The notes under the pieces were generated by a model, which saw only the letters and a program-made list of their open reading frames with translations, made no database searches and was not told where the DNA came from. The translations under genes and the position numbers were made by a program. Below are positions 42,027-49,763 of a DNA stretch of 64,000 nucleotides, piece after piece (within the stretch, counting starts at the first letter, position 1; each line of letters opens with the position of its first letter). The DNA is taken from the NCBI RefSeq assembly GCF_037094685.1, contig NZ_CP146614.1:2976001-3040000 (forward strand), in the 5' to 3' direction. This DNA is from Massilia sp. METH4 (lineage in GTDB: Bacteria > Pseudomonadota > Gammaproteobacteria > Burkholderiales > Burkholderiaceae_D).

Positions 42027-43244
42027 ATGGAAGCGATCAGTTATCTTTTCCCCTACGGCCTCGAATGGCTGAACATGCTGCTGCGCTGGCTGCACATCAT
42101 CACGGGCATCGCGTGGATCGGCGCCTCGTTCTATTTCGTCTGGCTCGATAACTCGATCCGCCCGCCGGCGCCCGGTTCGGAGCTGGCGAAGAAGGGCGTG
42201 ATGGGCGAGCTGTGGGCGGTGCACGGCGGCGGTTTCTACAACCCGCAGAAATACCTGGTGGCGCCCGCCGAGCTGCCGAAGGAGCTTCACTGGTTCAAGT
42301 GGGAGGCGTATTCCACGTGGCTGTCCGGCTTCGCGCTGCTCACGGTCGCGTATTACCTGAATGCGCAGGCGATGATGATCGACCGCACGGTGGCCGATCT
42401 CACCGCCTGGCAGTCGGTCGGCGTCGGCCTGGGCTCCCTCGTCGCGGGCTGGATCGTGTACGACCTACTGTGCCGCTCGCCGCTGGGCAGGCACGACCTG
42501 TGGTTCGGCGTCGTGGTATTCCTGCTGCTGGTCGGCGCCGCGTATGCGTTGACGCACCTGCTGTCCGGCCGCGCCGCCTACATCCACGTGGGTGCGATCA
42601 TCGGCACGATCATGGTGGCCAACGTGGCGATGCTGATCATTCCCGGCCAGCGCCGGATGGTCGCGGCCATGCGCGCCGGCGGCAAGCCGGACCCCATCCA
42701 CGGCATCCGCGCCAAGCAGCGCAGCGTGCATAACAATTACTTCACGCTGCCCGTGCTGTTCATCATGATCAGCAACCACTATGCGATGACGTACCGGCAC
42801 GCGCAGGCCTGGCTGGTGCTGGCGCTCATCATGGCGTCCGGCGTCTTCATCCGCCACTTCTTCAACCTGCGGCACAAGGGGCGCGTGGAGTGGCGCTACC
42901 CGGCCATCGGCATCGCGCTGCTGCTGGCGGTCGCGGTGATGATCGCGCCGCCCAGGCCCGCGGCCGTGGCACGGGCCTCCGATCCCGCGGCGCAGTTCGC
43001 GCGGGTAAAGGCGATCGTCGACCAGCGCTGCGTATCCTGCCACTCCGCGCATCCCACGCAGCCGGGCTTCGCCACCGCACCGGCGGGCATCGTGTTCGAT
43101 ACGCCGGAACAGGTGACGCGACAAGCCGCGGCCATCCACAAGCAGGCCGTGGAATTGAAGGTCATGCCGATCGGGAACCTGACCAATATGACGGAAGGGG
43201 AGAGGGCGGAACTGGCCGCCTGGGTCGCTGCCGGCGCCAGGTGA
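42027..43244 (+). CDS. puuD: Membrane urate hydroxylase PuuD with cytochrome c domain
   Basis: 405 residues. The N-terminal DUF989-type domain has about eight membrane helices and conserved MLLRWLHIITGIAWIGASFYFVWLD, ELWAVHGGGFYN and SVHNNYFTLPVLFIMISNHY. A periplasmic C-terminal cytochrome c domain has the haem motif CVSCH at 335-339. PuuD oxidises urate to 5-hydroxyisourate and passes electrons through the haem to the respiratory chain rather than to O2. No HIU hydrolase, OHCU decarboxylase or allantoinase gene is nearby, so the rest of the pathway must lie elsewhere. Confidence 0.92.
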   Translation: MEAISYLFPYGLEWLNMLLRWLHIITGIAWIGASFYFVWLDNSIRPPAPGSELAKKGVMGELWAVHGGGFYNPQKYLVAPAELPKELHWFKWEAYSTWLSGFALLTVAYYLNAQAMMIDRTVADLTAWQSVGVGLGSLVAGWIVYDLLCRSPLGRHDLWFGVVVFLLLVGAAYALTHLLSGRAAYIHVGAIIGTIMVANVAMLIIPGQRRMVAAMRAGGKPDPIHGIRAKQRSVHNNYFTLPVLFIMISNHYAMTYRHAQAWLVLALIMASGVFIRHFFNLRHKGRVEWRYPAIGIALLLAVAVMIAPPRPAAVARASDPAAQFARVKAIVDQRCVSCHSAHPTQPGFATAPAGIVFDTPEQVTRQAAAIHKQAVELKVMPIGNLTNMTEGERAELAAWVAAGAR

Positions 43245-43272
43245 AATTGCCTTTGCACCGGTGACTAGCACC

Positions 43273-43367
43273 GGTGACAGGCTCCGAGATTCCAGAAACG
43301 TTTCCCAAGAACCGGAGCCTGTCACCGCTTCCAAGGAAATGTTTCTAGAAACCGGGTGCCTGTCACC
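43273..43367. repeat. Inverted pair plus third copy of GGTGACAGGCTCC-type palindromes
   Basis: GGTGACAGGCTCC (43273-43285) and its exact complement GGAGCCTGTCACC (43314-43326) form a hairpin pair. GGTGCCTGTCACC (43355-43367) follows. Between and after them are related segments, CCAGAAACGTTTCCC and GGAAATGTTTCTAGAAACC. The block lies between the convergent puuD and hybrid-kinase genes. Confidence 0.8.
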
Positions 43368-43413
43368 GGGGTTGCGGAAAAATTGCTTCAGGGGACGCTC
43401 ACGCCGGCCGCCA

Positions 43414-44946
43414 TCACTGCCGCTTCATGAACGTGCGCACCGTGTCGTTCAAGGTTTCCATGTTGACGGGCTTGGTCAGGTGGTGGTTGAAGCCCGCCGC
43501 CATCGCGCCCATGCGGTCCTTGTCCTGCCCATAGCCGGTCAGCGCGATCAGCACCGTCTTTGCCAGTTCCGGGTAGCCGCGCAGCGTCGCGGCCACGTCG
43601 ACGCCACTCATGTCGGGCAGGCCGATGTCGAGGAACACCACGTCCGGTTTCAGGCGCAGCGCCGCCTCGATGGCGCCGGCGCCGTCGTGCGCCATGTGCA
43701 CCTCGTGGCCGGCGAATTGCAGCAGGGCGGACACGATCTCCGCCGAATCGACGTTGTCGTCCACGACGAGAATGCGGTACGTATTGGCCGGCCGATCCGG
43801 CGCCGCTGCCGGATCGCAATCGGTGGCATCGGCCGCCGGCGTGGTGGCGAGCGTGGGCAGGCGCACCTCGAACGTGCTGCCGAGCCCCGGCCCCTCGCTG
43901 TGCACGCGCACCTCGCCGCCATGCAGGTTCACCAGCGTGCGCACCAGCGACAGGCCGATGCCCAGCCCATCCTGCACCCGGTCCGGCGAATGGCCAGCCT
44001 GGGCGAACAGGTCGAAGATGTGCTCGGCCTGCTCTTGCGTGATGCCGATGCCGTTGTCGGTCACGCGGATCGCCGCCTCGGTGCCTTCCAGGCAGGCGGT
44101 CAGCGCGATGCGCCCGCCGGGTGCCGTAAACTTGGCTGCGTTGTTCAGCAGATTGCCCACCACCTGCGTGAGGCGCACACTGTCGCCGTCGACCCAGATA
44201 TCGTGGTCCGGCAATTTCACCGCGAGGATGTGCTGGCGCGCGGCGATGTTCGGGTCGGCCGTTTCGACCGCGCTTTTCAGCAGGCCGCACAGCTCGATCG
44301 GGGCGCGGCGCAGCGCGATCTTCCCCTGCGAGATGCGCGAAACGTCCAGCAGGTCGTCCACCAGCCGCACCATGTGGTCGGTCTGGCGCAGGATCACGCG
44401 GCGCGCGTTTTCCTGCGCGGGCGAGGAGTGCGGATCGAGGCTGCGCAGCAGTTCCACCGCGTTGCGGATCGGCCCCAGCGGATTGCGCAGCTCGTGGGCC
44501 AGGATCGCCAGAAATTCATCCTTGCGGCGATCCATGTCGCGCAGCTCGCGTTCCACCCGACCCAGGCGCAACAGCGCGCGGACATTGGCCACCAGTTCTT
44601 CCGGCTCGATCGGCTCGAACAGGTAGTTGTCGGCACCGCTGTCGAGCGCACGCACCTTGTCCGGTGAAGACAGGTAGGAAGCGGAAGTCTGCAGCACCAG
44701 TACCATCGAGGTGTCGGGGCTCTGCTTGATCTTGCGGCAGACTTCGAAGCCGTTAATGTCCGGCAGCTTGGTGTCGAGCAGCACCAGGTCGGGCGTCTGT
44801 TCCCGGGCCAGTTCCAGCGCCTGGGCACCGCTGCCGGCTTCGATCACGCGAAAGCCGGCGCGCTGCAGGATGCGGGTCTTGGCATAGCGCGCGGCGTCGG
44901 TGTCGTCGACGTTCAGGATCACGGGGTCGAGCGGGGATGCCTTCAT
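43414..44946 (-). CDS. Hybrid histidine kinase (REC-HisKA-HATPase-REC)
   Basis: 510 residues. An N-terminal receiver (D58 in VLLDTKLPDING) is followed by a short coil. A HisKA domain has H151 in FLAILAHELRNPLGPI, a HATPase has NLLNNAAKFT, DNGIGI and GLGIGLSLVRTL, and a C-terminal receiver has its Asp (about 437) in VVFLDIGLPDMSG. There are no membrane segments, so it is cytoplasmic. Its start overlaps the stop of the preceding hybrid kinase gene (ATGA). It is the last gene of the stressosome operon and could pass stressosome output into a phosphorelay. Confidence 0.9.
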   Translation of the reverse strand: MKASPLDPVILNVDDTDAARYAKTRILQRAGFRVIEAGSGAQALELAREQTPDLVLLDTKLPDINGFEVCRKIKQSPDTSMVLVLQTSASYLSSPDKVRALDSGADNYLFEPIEPEELVANVRALLRLGRVERELRDMDRRKDEFLAILAHELRNPLGPIRNAVELLRSLDPHSSPAQENARRVILRQTDHMVRLVDDLLDVSRISQGKIALRRAPIELCGLLKSAVETADPNIAARQHILAVKLPDHDIWVDGDSVRLTQVVGNLLNNAAKFTAPGGRIALTACLEGTEAAIRVTDNGIGITQEQAEHIFDLFAQAGHSPDRVQDGLGIGLSLVRTLVNLHGGEVRVHSEGPGLGSTFEVRLPTLATTPAADATDCDPAAAPDRPANTYRILVVDDNVDSAEIVSALLQFAGHEVHMAHDGAGAIEAALRLKPDVVFLDIGLPDMSGVDVAATLRGYPELAKTVLIALTGYGQDKDRMGAMAAGFNHHLTKPVNMETLNDTVRTFMKRQ

Positions 44947-46700
44947 GATGGTCTCTCTTGGTGGCAGAGGGCGTTCAACTGTGCCAACAGTTCGTCGCGT
45001 GCGACGGGCTTGCTGAAATAGGCGTCCGCCCCCAGCGAGAACGCTTTCTGGCGGTCGGCCACTTCAGAGGCGATGATCACCGGTACGTTCTTGCGGCGTT
45101 CATCGTCCTTGATCTGCGCAAGCCAGCGCCAGCTGTCGCCACCGTTCAGGTACAGGTCGAGGATGATGGCGGCCGGCTTCTCCACGCTCCACGCCTGTTC
45201 CGCTTCCCATACGCTGCGCACGGCGACGGCCCGGTAGGGCGTGTTGCGGAAGTAGCTGCGGTACAGCAGCTGGGTCGAGCGGTCGTCTTCCACCACGAGC
45301 ACGGGGATGCCGGCGGCATCCGGCGCATCCGGGCGGAACACGTGCGGCTCGGGCATCTCGTCATGATACAGCGGGATTACGGCGGAGAAGACGGAGCCGG
45401 CGCCCGGAGTGCTCTTCAGCGACACGGAGCCGCCCAGCAGCCCGGCCAGCCTGCGGCACAGCGGCAGGCCCAGGCCGGTGCCCTTCACGCGGTGCTGCAG
45501 CCGGTTTTCCACCTGCGAGAATTCCTCGAAGATGATCTGCTGGTGCTCCGGTGCGATGCCGATGCCGGTATCTTCCACGTCGAAGCGCACCGCGTCGCCT
45601 TTTGCCAGCAGCGCGGCGGACACGCGCACGTGGCCGGCCTCGGTGAATTTCAGGGCGTTGGAGATGAAGTTGCGCAGGATTTGCGACAGTTTCGCTTCGT
45701 CCGTCATCATCGTGATCGGCTGTTCCGGTTCCTCGAACAGCAGGTCCACGGTACTGGAAACGAGCAGTGGGCGCAGCATGCCACGCAGCGCCGAGAACAT
45801 TTCCGTCACCTCGAACGGCGCGGCGCGCACGTCGATCTTGCCGGCCTCGATCTTGGCCAGGTCGAGCAGGTCGTCCACCAGTTCGGTCAGCGACTCGGCG
45901 CCCTTCAGGATGAAGCGCACCTGCTTTTCCTGCTCCGGCGTCAGGTCGCCGTCCACGCGTTCCAGCAGCAGCCGGGTCAGCGCGCGGATCGAGGAGAGCG
46001 GCGTCCTGAACTCGTGGCTCATGTTGGAGAGGAAGCGCGTCTTCATCTCGTCGGCGCGGCGCAGGTGGTCGGCCTTCTCGTCCAGTTCGGCGTACAGGGC
46101 GACCACGCCGCGGTTGGTGTCTTCCAGCTCGCGGGTGAGCTGCATCAGTTCATCCTGCCGCGCCTTCAGCTCGGCCAGCGTGGCCAGCAGTTCCTTGTTC
46201 TGCTGCTGTACCTCGGCAATCGACACGTCCGCCGCCAGCGCCGAGAATTGCGCGCCCATCTCGCCGACCGTGGCGGGCGTGATGAGCAGGGCGCCGTGCG
46301 GCAGCAGCTTCTTTAGTGTGATGGTGGTGCCGGCGCCGGGCTCTGTCTGTATGTCGAACTGGTCCATCAGGCGGCGCGCGCCCAGGATGCCCATGCCCAT
46401 GCCGGTACGTGACTGGTAGCGGCCCGACAGCACTACGTCGAGGTGCGGTATGCCGGGGCCCTTGTCCTCGATGCGGATCACCAGCAGCTGCGGCGCGGTG
46501 GAGCCCTCGATGGCGAATTCCACGCGGCCCGTGCCGGCATAGTTGTAGACATTGCGCGCCAGTTCCGACACGGCGGTGCCGATGCGCGCCTGGTCCTGCG
46601 TGTTGAAGCCGCACAGCGAGGCGATCTGGCGCGCGCGCTGCCGCGAGGCCACCACGTCGAGTTCCTGGTCGATGCGCAGGCTGAGGATGCGGATGCTCAT
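44943..46700 (-). CDS. RsbT-like ATPase fused to histidine kinase and receiver
   Basis: 585 residues. Residues 1-135 are an RsbT/RsbW-type HATPase (SELARNVYNYAG, EDKGPGIP, GMGILGARRLMD). A coiled coil (about 155-215), a HisKA domain with H229 in SNMSHEFRTPLSS, a second HATPase (NFISNALKFTEAG, DTGIGI, GTGLGLPLCRRL) and a C-terminal receiver (IILDLYLNGGDS) follow. The ATG at 46700 starts MSIRILSLRID and overlaps the TGA of the small upstream ORF (ATGA). By fold the N-terminal domain may read stressosome state and the rest convert it to phosphotransfer; this is inference. Confidence 0.88.
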   Translation of the reverse strand: MSIRILSLRIDQELDVVASRQRARQIASLCGFNTQDQARIGTAVSELARNVYNYAGTGRVEFAIEGSTAPQLLVIRIEDKGPGIPHLDVVLSGRYQSRTGMGMGILGARRLMDQFDIQTEPGAGTTITLKKLLPHGALLITPATVGEMGAQFSALAADVSIAEVQQQNKELLATLAELKARQDELMQLTRELEDTNRGVVALYAELDEKADHLRRADEMKTRFLSNMSHEFRTPLSSIRALTRLLLERVDGDLTPEQEKQVRFILKGAESLTELVDDLLDLAKIEAGKIDVRAAPFEVTEMFSALRGMLRPLLVSSTVDLLFEEPEQPITMMTDEAKLSQILRNFISNALKFTEAGHVRVSAALLAKGDAVRFDVEDTGIGIAPEHQQIIFEEFSQVENRLQHRVKGTGLGLPLCRRLAGLLGGSVSLKSTPGAGSVFSAVIPLYHDEMPEPHVFRPDAPDAAGIPVLVVEDDRSTQLLYRSYFRNTPYRAVAVRSVWEAEQAWSVEKPAAIILDLYLNGGDSWRWLAQIKDDERRKNVPVIIASEVADRQKAFSLGADAYFSKPVARDELLAQLNALCHQERPS

Positions 46701-46827
46701 GATTGCCACCCCTGTCGGTCACGGACCACCAGCACGGTGACGTCGAGTCCCTGCTCCATGCGCAGGCCGGCGATGCGGATGCTCATGATTGCCATCCCTG
46801 TCGGTCACGGATCGCGAGCACGGTGAC
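46656..46827. repeat. 86-bp tandem duplication of a gene junction
   Basis: 46656-46741 and 46742-46827 are head-to-tail copies, identical at about 76 of 86 positions. Each unit spans the end of the phosphatase gene and the beginning of the hybrid kinase gene, including the ATGA overlap. The duplication leaves a complete small ORF between two copies of the junction. Shared core: GATGCGGATGCTCATGATTG. Confidence 0.92.
46697..46786 (-). CDS. Chimeric 29-residue ORF created by the junction duplication
   Basis: ATG at 46786 overlaps the stop of the phosphatase gene (ATGA), and its TGA overlaps the ATG of the hybrid kinase gene (ATGA). The peptide starts MSIRIAGLRMEQGLDV, resembling the kinase start (MSIRILSLRIDQELDV), and ends VTVLVVRDRQGWQS, resembling the phosphatase end (VTVLAIRDRQGWQS). 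If ribosomes re-initiate at both overlaps it must be translated to couple the flanking genes. A function for the peptide itself is unproven; it may only be a coupling relay. Confidence 0.5.
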   Translation of the reverse strand: MSIRIAGLRMEQGLDVTVLVVRDRQGWQS

Positions 46828-47841
46828 GTCATCGCGTCCCCGGCTGCAGTCGCGGTACAGCACGCCGGCGATCAGTGCCGGATGGCAGGCGGCCAGGCCC
46901 GGATAATCGGGCAGGTTCCAGCGCGAATTGATGCCGTCCGAATGCAGGATCAGCAGCGAAGCGTCGGTCCAGGACGCGTCGAATTCCTGCACCTTGCGCA
47001 CGTTGCTGCCCACGATGCCGTTGTGCGACACCATCTGGCGCCGCTCGCTGCCGTTGAACACGTGGGCGGCGATATTGCCCACGCCGGCGAAGGTCAGCGT
47101 GTCGGCCAGCATGTCGATGCGGACGACGGCGGCCGCCGCGCCGCGCGTGGCACGCAGTGCCGCGTGCATGTCTTCGAGCAGCGTGCCGGCCGGCAGGGCG
47201 GGATTGCGGGCCAGCGTCGTGGCCGCCAGTTCGGAAGCCTGCGCCGCCAGCGGGCCGTGGCCGAGGCCGTCGGCCACCATCACCGTGGCCGACGTGGCGT
47301 CGTGCGCCAGCGCCCAGCTGTCGCCCGACATGTGCTCGCCGTGCATCGGCAGGCATACGGCGCCCCAGTGCAGGGAGGGCGCGGTGCGCGCCGCCTCGGC
47401 CGGCGTCATCGACGTGTACGGGCGCGGCCACAGCGTCATCATCACGGCGGTGCCGCGGCCGGCGGTGCTGTAGATGTCGAATTCGGTGGCCAGGCGCCGC
47501 ATGGCGCCCAGGCCTACCCCATAGCTGCCCGCCGTGGAGTGGCCATCGGCCATGCTGGCATGCAGGTTGGCGATCCCCGGGCCGTTGTCCAGGGCGAGGA
47601 TTTCAAGGCCGTGGATACCGGCCCGCACGAGCGGGCGCAGCAGGATCTCGCCATGGCCTGCATGCTTGAGGATATTGGTGGCAGCCTCGGTGACGGCGAT
47701 CGCCACCTCGCCGGCCGCCGTTTCATCGAAGCCCAGCTGCGTGCACAGGTTCACGGCGGCACGGCGCACCGCCGCGACCTGGCTGGCCTCCGCGAGCGGA
47801 TGGCAGCTCTGGCGGTGTTCCGCGGCTAGTATGGTTTCCAT
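46783..47841 (-). CDS. RsbX-like SpoIIE phosphatase with N-terminal RsbT-like ATPase domain
   Basis: 352 residues. An N-terminal HATPase of the anti-sigma type (residues about 20-140; TEAATNILKHAG, DNGPGI, GVGLGAMRRLA) is fused to a SpoIIE/PP2C-like phosphatase with VMVADGLGHGPLAAQAS, LILHSDGI and GRDDVTVLAIRD (metal-binding Asp residues). By analogy with RsbX it would dephosphorylate RsbR and RsbS to reset the stressosome. It overlaps rsbT by 16 bp and the small chimeric ORF by 4 bp. Confidence 0.88.
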   Translation of the reverse strand: METILAAEHRQSCHPLAEASQVAAVRRAAVNLCTQLGFDETAAGEVAIAVTEAATNILKHAGHGEILLRPLVRAGIHGLEILALDNGPGIANLHASMADGHSTAGSYGVGLGAMRRLATEFDIYSTAGRGTAVMMTLWPRPYTSMTPAEAARTAPSLHWGAVCLPMHGEHMSGDSWALAHDATSATVMVADGLGHGPLAAQASELAATTLARNPALPAGTLLEDMHAALRATRGAAAAVVRIDMLADTLTFAGVGNIAAHVFNGSERRQMVSHNGIVGSNVRKVQEFDASWTDASLLILHSDGINSRWNLPDYPGLAACHPALIAGVLYRDCSRGRDDVTVLAIRDRQGWQS

Positions 47842-48242
47842 TTGCAGATTCTGACCGTGGTGCCCTGGCCGGGCGCCGATTCGATGTCGAATTCGTCCGC
47901 CAGCCGCTTCGCGCCGGACAGGCCGAGCCCCATGCCGCCGCCGGTCGTGTAGCCGTCCGTCAGCGCCCGCGCGATGTCGGGGATGCCGGGCCCATGGTCG
48001 ATGAACGTGAGGCCGATGCCCTTGCGGACGCCCTGCAGCAGCTTTTGCAGGTGCGCCTCGCCGCCGCCGCCGTAGCGCAGCGTATTGCGCGCCAGCTCGC
48101 TGGCGGCCGTGATCATCTTGGTCTGGTCGATCAGCGAAAAGCCGGCGGCGATCATCTGTTCGCGCACGGATTGCCGCAGCCGCACGACATCCTCGTCGGA
48201 ACGAATCGGCAGCACCATCGCATCGACGTCGTTATTGCTCAA
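47826..48242 (-). CDS. rsbT: Serine/threonine kinase RsbT
   Basis: 138 residues, a single GHKL-type kinase domain of RsbT size. Boxes: N box ITAASELARNTLRYGGGG, G1 DHGPGIPD and G2 GGGMGLGLSGAKRLAD. In the stressosome RsbT phosphorylates RsbR (Thr) and RsbS (Ser), is released on stress and activates a downstream partner; here no rsbU is seen and the partner may be the hybrid kinase. Its 3' end overlaps the phosphatase gene by 16 bp. Confidence 0.92.
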   Translation of the reverse strand: MSNNDVDAMVLPIRSDEDVVRLRQSVREQMIAAGFSLIDQTKMITAASELARNTLRYGGGGEAHLQKLLQGVRKGIGLTFIDHGPGIPDIARALTDGYTTGGGMGLGLSGAKRLADEFDIESAPGQGTTVRICKWKPY

Positions 48243-48256
48243 GATCGCCTTTCCGG

Positions 48257-48613
48257 TTAGTCAGTGCGTTGCTGGAGGAGCTTGACGCCTTTTTCGACGT
48301 TCAACGCGGTCTGCACGCCGTGCAGCGTGAGGCCGAGTTCCACGAGCGTGATGGCGACGGCGGGCTGCATGCCCACCAGCACGGTGCGGGCGTCGAGAAT
48401 GCGCGCCATCGCCGCCGTGTTGCTGATCATGCGGCCGATGAAGGAATCGACGATGTCCAGCGCGGAAATGTCGATCAGCACGCCGCGCGCGCGGTCCTTC
48501 ACGATGCGCGCGGTCAGGTCGTCCTGCAAGGTCATCGCGAGCCGGTCGTGCATGTCGACCTGGATCGTGACCAGCAGCAGGTCGCCCATCTTCAGAATGG
48601 GGATGCGCTCCAT
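48257..48613 (-). CDS. rsbS: Stressosome scaffold protein RsbS
   Basis: 118 residues, a single STAS domain. The phosphorylation loop is ALDIVDSFIGRMISNTA with S57 at the position of the RsbS serine phosphorylated by RsbT; VLVGMQPAVAITLVELGL and ALNVEKGVKLL follow as in Gram-positive RsbS. It forms the stressosome core together with RsbR and holds RsbT. It begins 7 nt after rsbR and ends 14 nt before rsbT, in the standard R-S-T order. Confidence 0.94.
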   Translation of the reverse strand: MERIPILKMGDLLLVTIQVDMHDRLAMTLQDDLTARIVKDRARGVLIDISALDIVDSFIGRMISNTAAMARILDARTVLVGMQPAVAITLVELGLTLHGVQTALNVEKGVKLLQQRTD

Positions 48614-48620
48614 GTCCGCC

Positions 48621-49487
48621 TCAGGCCGCCGCTTCGTTGCGCACCACGGTGGCGCCCACGCGTTTCAGCGCCACCACGAATGCATCGGCCAGGGTGGCCT
48701 TCGTCAGCACGTCCTCCAGGTTCACGCCCAGGTGCACGATGGTTTGCGCGATCTGCGGGCGGATGCCGCTGATGATGCAGTCGGCGCCCATCAGGCGGGC
48801 CGCGGCGACCGTCTTCAGCAGGTGCTGGGCCACCAGCGTGTCCACCGTCGGCACGCCGGTGATGTCGATGATGGCGATCGAGGCGCCCGTTTCGATGATC
48901 TTCTGCAGCAGGTTTTCCATCACCACCTGGGTGCGGGCGCTGTCCAGCGTGCCGATCAGCGGCAGCGCCAGCACGTCCTTCCACAGTTGCACGACGGGGG
49001 TGGAGAGCTCCAGCAATTCCTGCTGCTGGCGCATGATCACGCTTTCGCGGCCTTTCTGGTATTCCTCGATCGTGAACAGGCCCATGCGGTCGAACAGCGT
49101 GCCAGCCTCGGTTACCTCGGTAGCCAGTGCCGCCGGGTCCGCCGCCAGCTCCTGGCGCAGCAGCGTGAATACCGGCTCCTTCAGGGAGAAGATGAAGGTG
49201 GCCGTCTCGGTCGGCGAGAAGCCCTGGCGCACGCGCGCGGCGGACATCTCGGCCAGCAGCTGGCGCACTTCCTGCCAGGCCGGGGCATCGAAATCGTAGT
49301 TCTGCCCCTTCTCGACGGCCCGGGCGACGAGCGGAATGAAGCGGCCGGCCTGCTGGCGGATCTCGCCCTCGGCCGCCTTGTCACGGCGTACCACGCGGGA
49401 CAACATCCCGCCCAGCCAGCCTTCAATCAGTGCTTCCTGGTTCTCGCCAAGGACCTTGGCCAGGCGGCCCGTCGTTGCCATGCTCAT
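48621..49487 (-). CDS. rsbR: Stressosome sensor protein RsbR
   Basis: 288 residues. The N-terminal domain (about 1-150) is an alpha-helical RsbRD-type sensor (ENQEALIEGWLGGMLSRV...TATFIFSLKEPVF), not the globin type. A linker helix and a C-terminal STAS domain (about 165-280) follow. T217 (VPTVDTLVA) and T249 (RPQIAQTIVHLG) match the two threonines phosphorylated in RsbR. ATG at 49487 has GGAGAG upstream. It is the first gene of the operon and the likely stress sensor; the stimulus is unknown. Confidence 0.92.
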   Translation of the reverse strand: MSMATTGRLAKVLGENQEALIEGWLGGMLSRVVRRDKAAEGEIRQQAGRFIPLVARAVEKGQNYDFDAPAWQEVRQLLAEMSAARVRQGFSPTETATFIFSLKEPVFTLLRQELAADPAALATEVTEAGTLFDRMGLFTIEEYQKGRESVIMRQQQELLELSTPVVQLWKDVLALPLIGTLDSARTQVVMENLLQKIIETGASIAIIDITGVPTVDTLVAQHLLKTVAAARLMGADCIISGIRPQIAQTIVHLGVNLEDVLTKATLADAFVVALKRVGATVVRNEAAA

Positions 49488-49504
49488 GCGCTCTCCGAAA
49501 AAAT

Positions 49505-49545
49505 GTGTAACAAGCTAGTGTAACAGCTCGGCATTGCGCGCAATG
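49505..49545 (-). promoter_or_regulatory. Repeats and palindrome upstream of rsbR
   Basis: GTGTAACA occurs at 49505-49512 and again at 49518-49525 (13-bp period), and a 14-bp palindrome, CATTGCGCGCAATG, lies at 49532-49545. All are within 60 nt of the rsbR start and so are candidate operators of the stressosome operon. No convincing sigma-70 boxes were found. Confidence 0.4.
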
Positions 49546-49612
49546 ATACGATTTGAAACATTTCCTTGCCGCACGATATGAAAATTGGTGTAGCAAGCGG
49601 TCCCGAATGGCT

Positions 49613-49763
49613 GAGCTCGTGTCATGGGGTCAGGCACTGTGACACGGGCTCGACAGCTATTCTTACGGCCCGTTGACAAAATTTTCGCCAGCGGCCGGCT
49701 GCATGCAGAGCGAGCGTATTGGCTGAGCACGTGTCATGGTGCCTGGCACCATGACACGTGCTC
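49613..49763. repeat. Two 39-bp palindromes flanking the 3' end of the GH2 gene
   Basis: 49725-49763 is a perfect palindrome: arm GAGCACGTGTCATGGTGCC, one central T, then the exact complement. Its core GGTGCCTGGCACC has the 6-1-6 form of the other gap repeats. 49613-49651 is a decayed copy of the same 39 bp, 112 bp away, each preceded by GGCTGAG. The perfect copy overlaps the GH2 stop codon. The gap lies upstream of rsbR and 3' of the GH2 gene. Confidence 0.88.
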
